NCBI RefSeq assembly: GCF_004118265.1
Contig: NZ_SDHW01000004.1
Span: forward strand, 62,001-126,000
Origin: Lacibacter luteus
GTDB taxonomy: Bacteria > Bacteroidota > Bacteroidia > Chitinophagales > Chitinophagaceae
Length of the DNA: 64,000 bases
Reading direction: 5' to 3'
The position numbers and the translations under genes were made by a program. Shown one piece after another: positions 34,977 through 44,328 of this stretch. The notes under the pieces are model-generated. The model did not search any database. It was not told the DNA's origin and was given only the letters and a program-made list of their open reading frames with translations. Position 1 is the stretch's first letter. Each line of letters starts with the position of its first letter.

Positions 34977-35471
34977 ATGAAATACGTTTCGGGCTTATTG
35001 CTACTACTGGTTTTGAGTTCATTCACAGGTTCTGTCAATTATCCTGTAGCGAAACTTTATGCTTACAGGCAAAAAATAACCAGCGGAGTAAATTCCACTT
35101 TCGATAAAAAAGATAAAACTGTTTACCGGAACTACATCTACCTGTTAGTAAAACAAAACAGACAAATTGAAGTAGAACAAGTTTGGATAAATGGCGAAGC
35201 TGTTCAATTTAAAACAGGAGAAATAACAAGCCCTGTTATCATTGATGCAGGTGTAAGTCTTTCCGGCAAATCAGCAACAGAAACACTTGTTCCCAAAACC
35301 GAACACAAAGTATTAGAACTGATAACCGATAAAAATGCTTCGCCAGATGGAAAAATGTTTCCTCGTGGGTACAGAAGTTATCAGTTATTAATACAGTACA
35401 AAGAGGACGGTAAAACATTTTTCCTTGGCAGCAGGTTTTGGAAAACAATAGCATCTTCCGCAAAACAGTAA
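34977..35471 (+). CDS. secreted hypothetical protein
   Basis: 164 residues from ATG 34977, which opens a good signal peptide (MKYVSGLLLLLVLSSFTGS). A TTG at 34941 in frame is unlikely. The mature part is alternating beta-type, basic, with LLIQYKEDGKTFFLGSRFWK near the end. No family recognised. It follows the propeller gene by 50 bases and is closed by a terminator, so it may be co-transcribed with it. Confidence 0.7.
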   Translation: MKYVSGLLLLLVLSSFTGSVNYPVAKLYAYRQKITSGVNSTFDKKDKTVYRNYIYLLVKQNRQIEVEQVWINGEAVQFKTGEITSPVIIDAGVSLSGKSATETLVPKTEHKVLELITDKNASPDGKMFPRGYRSYQLLIQYKEDGKTFFLGSRFWKTIASSAKQ

Positions 35472-35493
35472 TAAGTGTAAATCTTTAAATCAG

Positions 35494-35526
35494 GCTGTTA
35501 CGTACATTCCGTAACAGCTTTTTTTT
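35494..35526 (+). terminator. intrinsic terminator
   Basis: GCTGTTACG and CGTAACAGC form a perfect 9-bp stem with a 7-base loop, followed by an eight-T run. Confidence 0.88.
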
Positions 35527-35554
35527 ATCTTTACTGTACAAAATCTATTATCAA

Positions 35555-36076
35555 ATGAAAACAAATATTGTTCTCTCCTTTTTTATATGTGTAGTTGCAT
35601 TAACAGGATGTAAAAAATTAGGTGTAAATTTTTCCATTGCCAATCAAACAAATTTCCGGGTAGAAAGTTCATCTCCTATTAACCTGCCTTTTGAAATGGG
35701 CACACCGGATGTTACCACAAATTCATCGCAGCAATTTGGCAATAACAACACTGCGGCTAATCTTATTAAAGAAATAAAACTGGAAGAATTAAAACTCAGC
35801 ATTACCAGTCCAACTTCAAAAACATTCAGCTTTTTAAAATCTGTTGAAGTGTATATCTCTACCAACAGCAGCAACGAAATATTATTGGCTAGTCTCGATA
35901 ATATTGCCTCAACGTCGCAAAGCATAAGCCTAACTACAACAACACAAGATCTTGCCAGATACGTAAAAGCAAGCAGTTATAAATTACGTACAAGAGTAAT
36001 AACGAAGGAAACGCTTACACAAGCAGTAGATATTCGTGCCGATATTAAGTTTAAAGTAAAAGCCGGTCTGCTGTAA
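35555..36076 (+). CDS. lipoprotein of unknown function
   Basis: 173 residues with a lipoprotein signal ending in VVALTGC, followed by KKLGVNFSIANQTNF. The mature part is beta-rich with many Ser, Thr and Asn residues (LEELKLSITSPTSKTFSFLK, ISTNSSNEILLAS). No recognised family. A terminator follows directly, so it is monocistronic. Confidence 0.75.
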   Translation: MKTNIVLSFFICVVALTGCKKLGVNFSIANQTNFRVESSSPINLPFEMGTPDVTTNSSQQFGNNNTAANLIKEIKLEELKLSITSPTSKTFSFLKSVEVYISTNSSNEILLASLDNIASTSQSISLTTTTQDLARYVKASSYKLRTRVITKETLTQAVDIRADIKFKVKAGLL

Positions 36077-36096
36077 ATAATAACTTATTCATTTTG

Positions 36097-36127
36097 AAGC
36101 CTTCTTTAACCGGAAGGCTTTCTTTTT
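36097..36127 (+). terminator. intrinsic terminator
   Basis: AAGCCTTC and GAAGGCTT form a perfect 8-bp stem with an 8-base loop, followed by TTTCTTTTT. Confidence 0.8.
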
Positions 36128-36170
36128 GTACAATATTGCTTGTTTCGTAACCTAATCCGTTTCCGGGTTG

Positions 36171-36178
36171 TACCTTTG
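36171..36178 (+). promoter_or_regulatory. -7 promoter box of rlmN
   Basis: TACCTTTG fits TAnnTTTG and ends only 5 bases before the ATG (TACCTTTGCCGCTATG), so the transcript would be leaderless or almost so. Confidence 0.5.
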
Positions 36179-36183
36179 CCGCT

Positions 36184-37239
36184 ATGGCAGTAGCGAACGA
36201 GCGAAATATACGCCACTTAAGTCTTGAAGAAATCACAGATTACTTCGAAAGCATTGGCGAAAAGAAATTCAGAGCAAAACAGGTGTACGAATGGCTTTGG
36301 CAAAAGCATGCACACAGTTTTGCCGATATGACCAATCTTAGTAAAGAGCTCCGTCAAAAATTAGGTGACTCATTTACTTTACCTGCACTGGCTGTTGATG
36401 CAACCCAATACTCTGCAGATGGTACCGTAAAATCGAGATTCCGCACACATGAAGGGCATTTGGTTGAGGGGGTGTTGATTCCTACCGACGATCGTAAAAC
36501 AGCATGTGTATCTTCTCAAATCGGCTGCTCACTCAGCTGTAAGTTTTGTGCCACCGGCTATATTGATCGGAAGCGTAACCTGAATTACGATGAGATCTAT
36601 GATGAGGTAGTACTCATTAACCAGCAAAGTGAACGAGTGTATGAAAAAAAGCTCACCAATATTGTTTTTATGGGTATGGGCGAACCCTTGCTCAACTATA
36701 GAAATGTATTGAAGGCGATTGAAAAAATTACATCACCCGATGGATTGGGTATGAGCCCACGCCGCATTACTGTATCAACCGCAGGTGTTGCCAAACAAAT
36801 AAAACAACTGGGCGATGATGAAGTGCGTTTTAAACTGGCCTTGAGTTTACATGCGGCGAATGATGAGAAGCGCCACGAGATAATGCCCATTAACGACAGC
36901 AACGATATTAAGTCGCTGATTGAAGCACTGAATTATTTCTATAAGAAAACGGGTAATGAAATAACCTTCGAATACATTTTGTTTAAGGATTTCAACGATT
37001 CGCTAAAGGATGCAGATGAGCTGATTAAAATCTATCGCCAGGTTCCTGCCGACCTTATCAATATTATTGAGTACAATCCAATTGACATGGCGAAGTTTCA
37101 GAAACCGGATGAAGTTGTAACGGATAAGTTTATGGCCTATCTTGAAAAGAATCGTGTAAATGCACGTTTAAGAAGAAGCCGTGGTAAAGATATTGATGCG
37201 GCTTGCGGACAATTAGCCAATAAAGAAGGGCAGATATAA
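36184..37239 (+). CDS. rlmN: 23S rRNA (adenine-2503-C2)-methyltransferase RlmN
   Basis: 351 residues. A radical-SAM enzyme that methylates carbon 2 of A2503 in 23S rRNA and A37 of some tRNAs, in the cytoplasm. The iron-sulphur cluster motif CxxxCxxC is C115, C119 and C122 (GCSLSCKFCATGY). The two-cysteine chemistry is completed by C341 near the end (IDAACGQLANK). Other family blocks include FMGMGEPLLNY, RRITVSTAGV and FEYILFKDFNDS. Length matches the family. It stands alone between two terminators. Confidence 0.97.
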   Translation: MAVANERNIRHLSLEEITDYFESIGEKKFRAKQVYEWLWQKHAHSFADMTNLSKELRQKLGDSFTLPALAVDATQYSADGTVKSRFRTHEGHLVEGVLIPTDDRKTACVSSQIGCSLSCKFCATGYIDRKRNLNYDEIYDEVVLINQQSERVYEKKLTNIVFMGMGEPLLNYRNVLKAIEKITSPDGLGMSPRRITVSTAGVAKQIKQLGDDEVRFKLALSLHAANDEKRHEIMPINDSNDIKSLIEALNYFYKKTGNEITFEYILFKDFNDSLKDADELIKIYRQVPADLINIIEYNPIDMAKFQKPDEVVTDKFMAYLEKNRVNARLRRSRGKDIDAACGQLANKEGQI

Positions 37240-37262
37240 ATCAACTTTGTTTTCATAAAAGC

Positions 37263-37295
37263 AAAAGGCATTTGGTACATGATCAAATGCCTTTT
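37263..37295 (+). terminator. terminator of rlmN
   Basis: AAAAGGCATTTG and CAAATGCCTTTT form a perfect 12-bp stem with a 9-base loop. Confidence 0.8.
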
Positions 37296-37450
37296 GTTAT
37301 TAAAGAATTATCATTTTGCACAAACAACTTACAATTGTTTGCAACTATTAACTGAATAATTGAAATGATACTTTTACGAAGTAATAAACCTGTGTAGCTG
37401 TTTGCAAAAAAAATCCTTCCTTTGATAAACATAAACCCAAATTCACTAAA

Positions 37451-39838
37451 ATGAAACAACTACTGCTTTCATTCGTGTGCCTGGTTGCAATCAATACTCT
37501 TCACTCGCAATGCACAGGTACAGGAAGTATCAACTATCAACAATGGAATAATATTACCGGGGGAAATGTGAGCAACCTCACATCAAATGCAAACTACCCC
37601 AACAATCCCTCTGTAACAGGAAGCGTTAATTTGTTTGAAGCGCCAAGTAATATTGGGAACAATATTGGTGTTCGTATTTATGGTTATATCTGCCCTCCTG
37701 TAACAGGTACTTATTATTTCTGGGTTGCTGCAGATAATGCAGGTGAACTCTGGTTAAGTACAACGTCGTTTTCAGTTAACAAAGTACGTATTGCTTATAC
37801 ATCAAAGGCAACAAAGGCAAGACAATGGAATGCATCAACTAGTCAGAAATCTGTTGCTATTCCGTTGGTGGCCGGTATTAAATATTATGTTGAAGCATTG
37901 ATGAAAGAATCAACAGGCAACGATAACCTGGCTGTTGGATGGTCTAAGCCGGGACAAAGCTCTTCTGCTCCATCGGAAGTTATTCCAGGCTCAAGTTTAT
38001 CCAGAGATCTTGTTTCAGATATCGAAGCACCTTCAGTTCCTTCTGGCCTTGCCGCAAACTTCATTACCACAAGTTCGTATGTACTTGCATGGCTTCCATC
38101 AGTAGATAATATAGCTGTTACCGGTTACGATGTTTACCGTAACGGTGTAAAGCTTAACAGCACAACTTTAATTGCTCCATCGTACAGTGTAACAGGGCTT
38201 GCACCTAACACAACTTATAATATGACGGTTCGTGCAAAAGATGCTGCAGGTAACGAATCGGTAAGTGCTGAGTTTCCGGTTACCACATTGCCTGTAACTG
38301 TTGCCACCGAATCGTTTAATATGCGTACTGTTATTGCAAGGCAGCGTATGCCACACGATCTGCTGTATGGCCCCGACGATAACCTTTGGTACACCGAACG
38401 TTTTGCAGGTACGGTAAGTTTTGTTAATCCATCAACCGGAACAAAAAGAGTTGTATTAACGCTGGGCAGTAAAATGGTTCGTGTAAGCGGACAAGATGGA
38501 TTAATGGGCTTGGCATTACATCCCGAATTTTTAACAGGTAAACCATTTGTATACATTGCATACACTTATCAATCGTTAAGCAATACAGTGCGCAGAATAC
38601 GTGTTGAACGTTACAGCTACGATGCGTTTACACAAACACTTATTGATCCTGTAACCATTCTGGAAAATATTCCCGGCAGTAACGATCATAACTCTTGTCG
38701 TTTAGCAGTTGGTCCGGATACTAAATTATATTTTACGATTGGTGATATGGGTGCAGGCCAGTTTGATAATATCAGCCGTACCAACAACTCGCAAAACCTT
38801 TCTGTTTATGAAGGAAAAATTCTTCGCTTTAATACAGAATTAGAAAGCGGTTCATGGATTCCTGCAGACAATCCGTTTACAAGCGGCGGTCAACCAACTG
38901 CAGTATTTTCATTCGGTCATCGCAATGCTCAAGGTTTGGTTTGGGGTAATGTAAATGGTACATCTATTCTTTACAGCTCGGAACATGGACCGTATAGCGA
39001 CGATGAGATCAATATTATTGAGTCGGGACGTAACTATGGCTGGCCACAGGTTTCCGGTTATTGCGACGGCAACTATAACGGACGTAATATTGGTGGCTTT
39101 GATGTTGTAAATGAGCAAACCAATTGCACAACCTTAAATGCAAAAGAGCCATTACGTTCAATCTTCCCTTCATCAAATCCTCCTACCGGTGGCGATAATA
39201 TGTTGTGGCCTTCAATTGGTCCTTCGGGTACCGATTTTTATGGCAGCACTTCAATTCCGGGTTGGCAAAACTCTTTATTGGTTGCAACTTTAAAAGGCGG
39301 TGTTATTGCACGCTACAAATTAAGTAACGATGGTTTGCAGATTATTTCTGACACCATCAACTATTTCCGTGGCATGGGTCGCTATCGTGATGTTGCTGTA
39401 AGCCCCGATGGTTTAAAAATTTATGTTGCCTGCGATTCAAGCGGGTCAACATCAGGCCCAACAGGCAATGTAACAACAACACCTGCAAACCCCGGAAGTA
39501 TTTTAGAGTTTACTTATGTGCCAGGTTCTATGCGTCAATATGTACAAACAGGGCCAACTACTATCCAAAACACATTGCCTGCAGATAAAAAGGATAATAC
39601 AATTGATATTTATCCTAACCCTGCTACCAATTTTATTGTGGTGTACAACTATGCTGCAGAAGCGGGAAGAATGGTAACTCTCTTCGATATGAATGGAAGA
39701 ACCGTTAAACAACAGCTCACCAATGGAACTGCAACCAGAATAGATACACGGGAAGTTCCGAACGGAATGTATATTCTCCGCATTACAAATGCAACAGGAT
39801 CTATACTCCATACCGAAAAACTTGTAATCAGAAAATAA
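37451..39838 (+). CDS. T9SS-secreted PQQ-type sugar dehydrogenase (GSDH) with PA14-like and FN3 domains
   Basis: 795 residues. A signal peptide (to about 19) is followed by a PA14/GLEYA-like carbohydrate-binding domain (about 25-180, GTYYFWVAADNAGELWLST), a fibronectin III domain (about 195-280, SYVLAWLPSVDNIAVTGYDV), a six-bladed glucose/sorbosone dehydrogenase propeller (about 290-675, MPHDLLYGPDDNLWYTER, GQDGLMGLALHPEF, FSFGHRNAQGLVW) and a T9SS type A sorting domain (about 715-795). The enzyme would oxidise aldose sugars at the cell surface with PQQ. PQQ synthesis genes are not in the window. Confidence 0.9.
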   Translation: MKQLLLSFVCLVAINTLHSQCTGTGSINYQQWNNITGGNVSNLTSNANYPNNPSVTGSVNLFEAPSNIGNNIGVRIYGYICPPVTGTYYFWVAADNAGELWLSTTSFSVNKVRIAYTSKATKARQWNASTSQKSVAIPLVAGIKYYVEALMKESTGNDNLAVGWSKPGQSSSAPSEVIPGSSLSRDLVSDIEAPSVPSGLAANFITTSSYVLAWLPSVDNIAVTGYDVYRNGVKLNSTTLIAPSYSVTGLAPNTTYNMTVRAKDAAGNESVSAEFPVTTLPVTVATESFNMRTVIARQRMPHDLLYGPDDNLWYTERFAGTVSFVNPSTGTKRVVLTLGSKMVRVSGQDGLMGLALHPEFLTGKPFVYIAYTYQSLSNTVRRIRVERYSYDAFTQTLIDPVTILENIPGSNDHNSCRLAVGPDTKLYFTIGDMGAGQFDNISRTNNSQNLSVYEGKILRFNTELESGSWIPADNPFTSGGQPTAVFSFGHRNAQGLVWGNVNGTSILYSSEHGPYSDDEINIIESGRNYGWPQVSGYCDGNYNGRNIGGFDVVNEQTNCTTLNAKEPLRSIFPSSNPPTGGDNMLWPSIGPSGTDFYGSTSIPGWQNSLLVATLKGGVIARYKLSNDGLQIISDTINYFRGMGRYRDVAVSPDGLKIYVACDSSGSTSGPTGNVTTTPANPGSILEFTYVPGSMRQYVQTGPTTIQNTLPADKKDNTIDIYPNPATNFIVVYNYAAEAGRMVTLFDMNGRTVKQQLTNGTATRIDTREVPNGMYILRITNATGSILHTEKLVIRK

Positions 39839-39851
39839 ACTGAGCAGTAAT

Positions 39852-39885
39852 AAAAAAAGCGACTCCAATTGGAGTCGCTTTTTTT
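39852..39885. terminator. bidirectional terminator between convergent genes
   Basis: AAAAAAAGCGACTCCAA and its exact complement meet with no loop bases, giving a 17-bp palindrome with A and T runs at the ends. It serves both the dehydrogenase and the minus-strand receptor gene. Confidence 0.88.
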
Positions 39886-39910
39886 ATTATTGCTTTCGAT
39901 ACTTTTTAAA

Positions 39911-42808
39911 TTAAAATCTTGGTCTTCCGCCCTGGCCTCCAAAATTTCCACCGGGAGTTCCTGTTCCTGTACGGCGACCACCGCCTTGACCTCCGCCAAA
40001 CTTACGTGGGTAAAACGCAACGGTAAGCATGTAAAATTGCTGCAGCCCGTTTGTAACAGTTGTAGTGATGGTATTGTTGCTGGAACCGATTGAAATGTTT
40101 TTGTTCTGACGCAGAATATCCATTGCAGAAAATTTTGCTTCCAGCTGCTTGCTTTTTAAGAAGCGGTAGCTGAGGAATGCATTCCACAGTGCAGAGGTTT
40201 GGTTGGTTGTTGTGTTCTTTACATAATTAAGTGTGTTACTCAATGTAAAATCTTTCGGGTATTGCAGATTAATATTTGCACTGGTGATGTAGTTCTTGTT
40301 TTTAAACGATCGCAGATTGGCACCTGTTTGAATACTGTTGCTCATATTAATGCCCTGCGATACGGAGAAGTTTACAATTTCACCCACAGCAAAATAAACA
40401 CGCAATGAATTGTTTATATTCTGAATGCGTGAAGTTGAAAATATATTATCGATATAGTTGGGCGATCTGCTGTTATTGATCGATCCATTATAGGTAAACT
40501 GTAAAACATTTTTCTTTAAGCGGATAGATGTATTAAAGTTACCGCCGATGTTCCAGTTACTTCTTCCGTCAATATTGATCAGGTAAACATTTTTACGTCC
40601 GAGACTATCATAGAAACTACTGTCCGCAACATCATTTCTTACCGTAACATAATTACCGTTAATGCCGAAATTGATATCGGCTTTTTTATTTCTGTTGCCG
40701 CCTCTTCCGTAATTAAGATTAATGCCAAATGTGTTTGACTTCGACGGGCTTAAAGAAGCATTGCCATAATTGAACGAATAAAGATTTGCACTGTCGATGA
40801 TGGGATACAACTGGTCTAACCCCGGAATTGAATAGTTGATATTGTGCGAAAGGCTGGCGTTAACATTATAACCATTCGCTTTCTGGTAATAATAGTTGAT
40901 GTTGGAGTTAGGCGTAAAGAATATAAAATCCCTTGTAAGATTTCGATTAGCAAAATTCGATTGATCTTTTTCACGCAGAAACTGCCCACCCAGGTTTGTG
41001 GAAATGGTGATAGTCCTGAAGTATCTGTTCGACAATCGTTTTGAAAAAGATTTCGACAGGTTAAGTGCGGGCTCTTCGCTTATACGATTGCTTTGGTGAA
41101 TGTTTGTGATTTTGGCGTTGCCTACATAAAACTTAGTTACAGAATCGAAATCGCTCACATTGTATGTAAGATCGGACTGGCCAATATTAAGATTGTTGGT
41201 CAATCGCATATTTATATTCCAGAGATTATTGCTTCCGAACAGCAGACGCTTTAACGCATTGTAAGTAACATTAACTGTGCCATTCCAGTTGCTTGAGTTT
41301 GTATTGTACAAACGGTTAAATGAAGTATTACGGCCCGGATCTTCAAAAGACACAAGATCGCTGAGGCTTTTGCGGATGCTCTCGTTTTCGCTATAGTTTG
41401 CATTAAACCGCAATGAAAAACTTTTCAGGTTACGTTCATCGCTGTCTTTATTTAAAAAGTTACCACCAAAACTTAAGCTGCGGCTTTTTGTTTCCGACTC
41501 CGAAAATTCGTTGCTTTCACTAACAACGCCTTTTCCTTCACGCTCAGTAACTGTTTTTCCGTTTGAATTGCCAAAGCCAACATTGTCGTTTACCGATGCA
41601 CGAAGGTTAAGATCTTTATCAATATCTCTTTTATTATAACTTACCGAAAATGTTTTGGTGTCGTTTTCCTGTGTTGAATTACGGATGGATGATTTGTAAA
41701 ACGAATTACCTGCTGCACTTGTAATGGCATCGGATTGAGAATTGACGTAGTTGATCGTTCCTCTGCCGGTTAAATCGAAATCCAGTTCGTTGCTTCGCTG
41801 ATTATTGGTTGTTTCAATAAAACTATGCTGAAGGTTAGCACCCAGAAAATAAAATTTGTTTACGCCACGACCTGCAAAATTTGCCACATACCTGTTGCGT
41901 GGATTAAAGCTGCGGAAAGTGGTTTCGCCCAACAGCGACTGCAGATCATCTACATTCTTATTAATGTTATTGATGGCGCCACCAATGCCAAGCCTTGTTT
42001 TTTTATTGAATGCCTGCAAACCAAGATCAGCTTCAAAGCGTTTATCGGTACCAATGCCTGCACTGCCTTTTCCGAAGTATCCTTTTTTCTTATCAGCTTT
42101 CAGTTTAATGTTCATGGTAAGCAACGAATCGGCAGCGGTACGTTCAGCAGCACTCTTCGTTCGGTCTTCTTCGGTATATACCTGAATTTTTTCAATGGCA
42201 TTTTTCGGAAGGTTTTGTGTTGCAATAGCAGGATCGTTACCAAAGAAGGGCTTCCCATCAACATACACATTGGTAACTTTCTTTCCGTTTACTGTTACGG
42301 TACCATCGCCCCACAAAGTAATACCGGGCACTTTCCGCAACATATCCTCCACAACTGCATTTGAATCGAGTTTAAATGCAGCAGGATTAATTTCCAACGT
42401 GTCACCATTCATACGTATAGGCACTACGGCTGTAATCACAACCTCATCAAGTGCTTTAAAATTTGTATTAAGTTTTATGGTATTGAAATTATACGCAGGC
42501 TTTAAACTATCCAGTGTAATAATTTTTGAAAACGATTTGAAGCCTGAAAACGTAAGACTAACAATGATGGGAACATTTAAAGGCACCTGCTGAAAATTAA
42601 ATTCTCCGGCAGTATTTGTAAGTTGGTAATTGAGCAATGATGAATCGCTTTTTTTATACAACAGCACAGTTACGGCTTCTAATCCGTAATCGTTGGCCGA
42701 GTCCTTCACCACACCAACTATTGAGCCTGCAGGAGTTTCTGTTTTTTGTTGTGCAAAAATGAATGTGGGTAAAAGCAGTAATAAAAGGGTTGCTGGTTTT
42801 AGTTTCAT
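39911..42808 (-). CDS. TonB-dependent receptor-like outer-membrane protein (OMP_b-brl_3 type)
   Basis: 965 residues. A signal peptide (KPATLLLLLLPTFIFAQ) precedes a carboxypeptidase-like regulatory domain (about 28-110), a plug-like domain (about 120-215, PAAFKLDSNAVVEDMLRKVP, GKPFFGNDPAIA) and a long barrel. This type imports or exports unknown ligands and needs no SusD. The C-terminus is unusual: about 30 residues of Gly, Arg and Thr (RKFGGGQGGGRRTGTG) just after the last strand. Its start overlaps the stop of the upstream propeller gene by 4 bases, so the two form an operon. Confidence 0.88.
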   Translation of the reverse strand: MKLKPATLLLLLLPTFIFAQQKTETPAGSIVGVVKDSANDYGLEAVTVLLYKKSDSSLLNYQLTNTAGEFNFQQVPLNVPIIVSLTFSGFKSFSKIITLDSLKPAYNFNTIKLNTNFKALDEVVITAVVPIRMNGDTLEINPAAFKLDSNAVVEDMLRKVPGITLWGDGTVTVNGKKVTNVYVDGKPFFGNDPAIATQNLPKNAIEKIQVYTEEDRTKSAAERTAADSLLTMNIKLKADKKKGYFGKGSAGIGTDKRFEADLGLQAFNKKTRLGIGGAINNINKNVDDLQSLLGETTFRSFNPRNRYVANFAGRGVNKFYFLGANLQHSFIETTNNQRSNELDFDLTGRGTINYVNSQSDAITSAAGNSFYKSSIRNSTQENDTKTFSVSYNKRDIDKDLNLRASVNDNVGFGNSNGKTVTEREGKGVVSESNEFSESETKSRSLSFGGNFLNKDSDERNLKSFSLRFNANYSENESIRKSLSDLVSFEDPGRNTSFNRLYNTNSSNWNGTVNVTYNALKRLLFGSNNLWNINMRLTNNLNIGQSDLTYNVSDFDSVTKFYVGNAKITNIHQSNRISEEPALNLSKSFSKRLSNRYFRTITISTNLGGQFLREKDQSNFANRNLTRDFIFFTPNSNINYYYQKANGYNVNASLSHNINYSIPGLDQLYPIIDSANLYSFNYGNASLSPSKSNTFGINLNYGRGGNRNKKADINFGINGNYVTVRNDVADSSFYDSLGRKNVYLINIDGRSNWNIGGNFNTSIRLKKNVLQFTYNGSINNSRSPNYIDNIFSTSRIQNINNSLRVYFAVGEIVNFSVSQGINMSNSIQTGANLRSFKNKNYITSANINLQYPKDFTLSNTLNYVKNTTTNQTSALWNAFLSYRFLKSKQLEAKFSAMDILRQNKNISIGSSNNTITTTVTNGLQQFYMLTVAFYPRKFGGGQGGGRRTGTGTPGGNFGGQGGRPRF

Positions 42809-44046
42809 TTGTTTTTGATGATAGGTTTCAAGATGATGATAACGGGATTTGAAGTTGATTTACTCTTATCAAAATAGCTTGTAAGTAATTCGCTGTATAC
42901 CGGGTTGCGATGTTTTTCTGCATCTCGTGAACGGAACATTGCATCGGACGAAATACTGCTGTACAAAGCCGCATTATCGTAGTACTGAATATTCCAGCCC
43001 ATAACAGGCAGATAGGCATTTGTACTATCGGCCGATACTTTGTTCATATTGTAAAAGCGGTTCGTGCTTTTGTCGAAAATGAAACGACGGTCTCTTTTCT
43101 GATAGTCCAGCGCAAAAAATAAAAAGTTATTGAATGGAATCAATCCATTTATTCGCCACGCAAAACCAGGGTTTGTTTGCTTGTACTCTCTCAACTCGTT
43201 GCGTGATGAAAATTCTTTTGTAAAAAATGTTTTAGGTACTGTGTTTTCAAATGGCAAAACAAAATTGTACAATACTGTAACACTATCGGGAGTTAATTGA
43301 TAAACCGAATTATAGTAAGGTCGTGTAAAGAGCAATGTATTTGGTTTACCCGTACTGAAAAATTCAATATTTGCAGGTTCGCCTAAGTATGTTGCTTTTC
43401 TTTTACTGTATGGAAAGTATGAACCGATCGTTTTTTGACCGTTTGATATTTTTAATTCATAATCTAAAGTGTCTTTTGCATCGCTGTAACTCATAACCGA
43501 ACTGTAAACCCATTGGCCGGGCGAAAGCAAAACCGGATTTGCCATAAAAATTCCCAAGTCCGGCACTTCGCTTATCTGCTCTTTTTCGATGTTGTTAAGA
43601 TTATAGAGCACTGCTCTCCCATACTTCGATGCACTTTTCGAAAGCGGTGCATGTACCAGTTCGTCTCGTTCCTGCTCGGTTAACCGATACGATTTGTTTG
43701 CCTGCAGAATATACAGTGCATTTTCCTTCTGCATCCATTGCAATGCTGCAATTGTGTATTTATCATCTTTATACCTCTTTACAAACTTTCCTGTTTTATC
43801 GAAGAAGTAAAGGGCCTGCGTATCAAAATCAAAAACAATAAAATACTGTGTTGTTACCACCAGTTGGCTGATCTGTCCGAAAAGACTTTGCCTGGTTGTT
43901 TCGAGAGGAATGTAGGTTACACTTTCGAATAAACGGGAAACGGGTGCTCCAATAGCAGAAGCCGGATCGAAATAAAGTGTTTGTGCAGGTTGAGCTGCTG
44001 ACAGTTGGGCAATAAAAAGGAGTAAGGCAGCAAAAACATTTCTCAT
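42805..44046 (-). CDS. six-bladed beta-propeller protein
   Basis: 413 residues with a signal peptide (RNVFAALLLFIAQLSAAQ) and the typical start of Bacteroidota 6-bladed propellers: FESVTYIPLETTRQSLFGQI, FIVFDFDTQALYFFDKTGKF. It is the upstream member of an operon with the receptor, overlapping it by 4 bases. It is probably periplasmic and may bind a ligand or partner of the receptor. No catalytic residues evident. Confidence 0.82.
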   Translation of the reverse strand: MRNVFAALLLFIAQLSAAQPAQTLYFDPASAIGAPVSRLFESVTYIPLETTRQSLFGQISQLVVTTQYFIVFDFDTQALYFFDKTGKFVKRYKDDKYTIAALQWMQKENALYILQANKSYRLTEQERDELVHAPLSKSASKYGRAVLYNLNNIEKEQISEVPDLGIFMANPVLLSPGQWVYSSVMSYSDAKDTLDYELKISNGQKTIGSYFPYSKRKATYLGEPANIEFFSTGKPNTLLFTRPYYNSVYQLTPDSVTVLYNFVLPFENTVPKTFFTKEFSSRNELREYKQTNPGFAWRINGLIPFNNFLFFALDYQKRDRRFIFDKSTNRFYNMNKVSADSTNAYLPVMGWNIQYYDNAALYSSISSDAMFRSRDAEKHRNPVYSELLTSYFDKSKSTSNPVIIILKPIIKNK

Positions 44047-44283
44047 AGTCCAGTTTGACGATTTGTTTAAAGAATACTTGCAAGATAATTTTCGAAATGC
44101 ACCTATGGTTTATGCAATGGTTGAACGGTTATGTAAACGTTTGGCCGTGCTAAAAATTTCAGCACTTGAAAAAGCCGACAACTAACAACTGGTATTTTAA
44201 CGGCCTCATTGTTTTAAAAGCGCATATCTTTTCTTCATTTTCTAAGTAATCAAGGGCAATTTTCTGCCCTTGTCCATTTAAGT

Positions 44284-44291
44284 TACCTTTG
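44284..44291 (+). promoter_or_regulatory. -7 promoter box before the RsuA-type gene
   Basis: TACCTTTG fits TAnnTTTG, 37 bases upstream of the ATG. Confidence 0.45.
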
Positions 44292-44328
44292 CGCCTCATC
44301 CTGTTGCAAAACAGCAAAACATACAAGC

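Noticed and set aside
41825-42593. Plus-strand frames of 109-179 codons opposite the receptor gene
   Set aside because: They are antisense shadows of the long minus-strand receptor gene, whose domains are clear.
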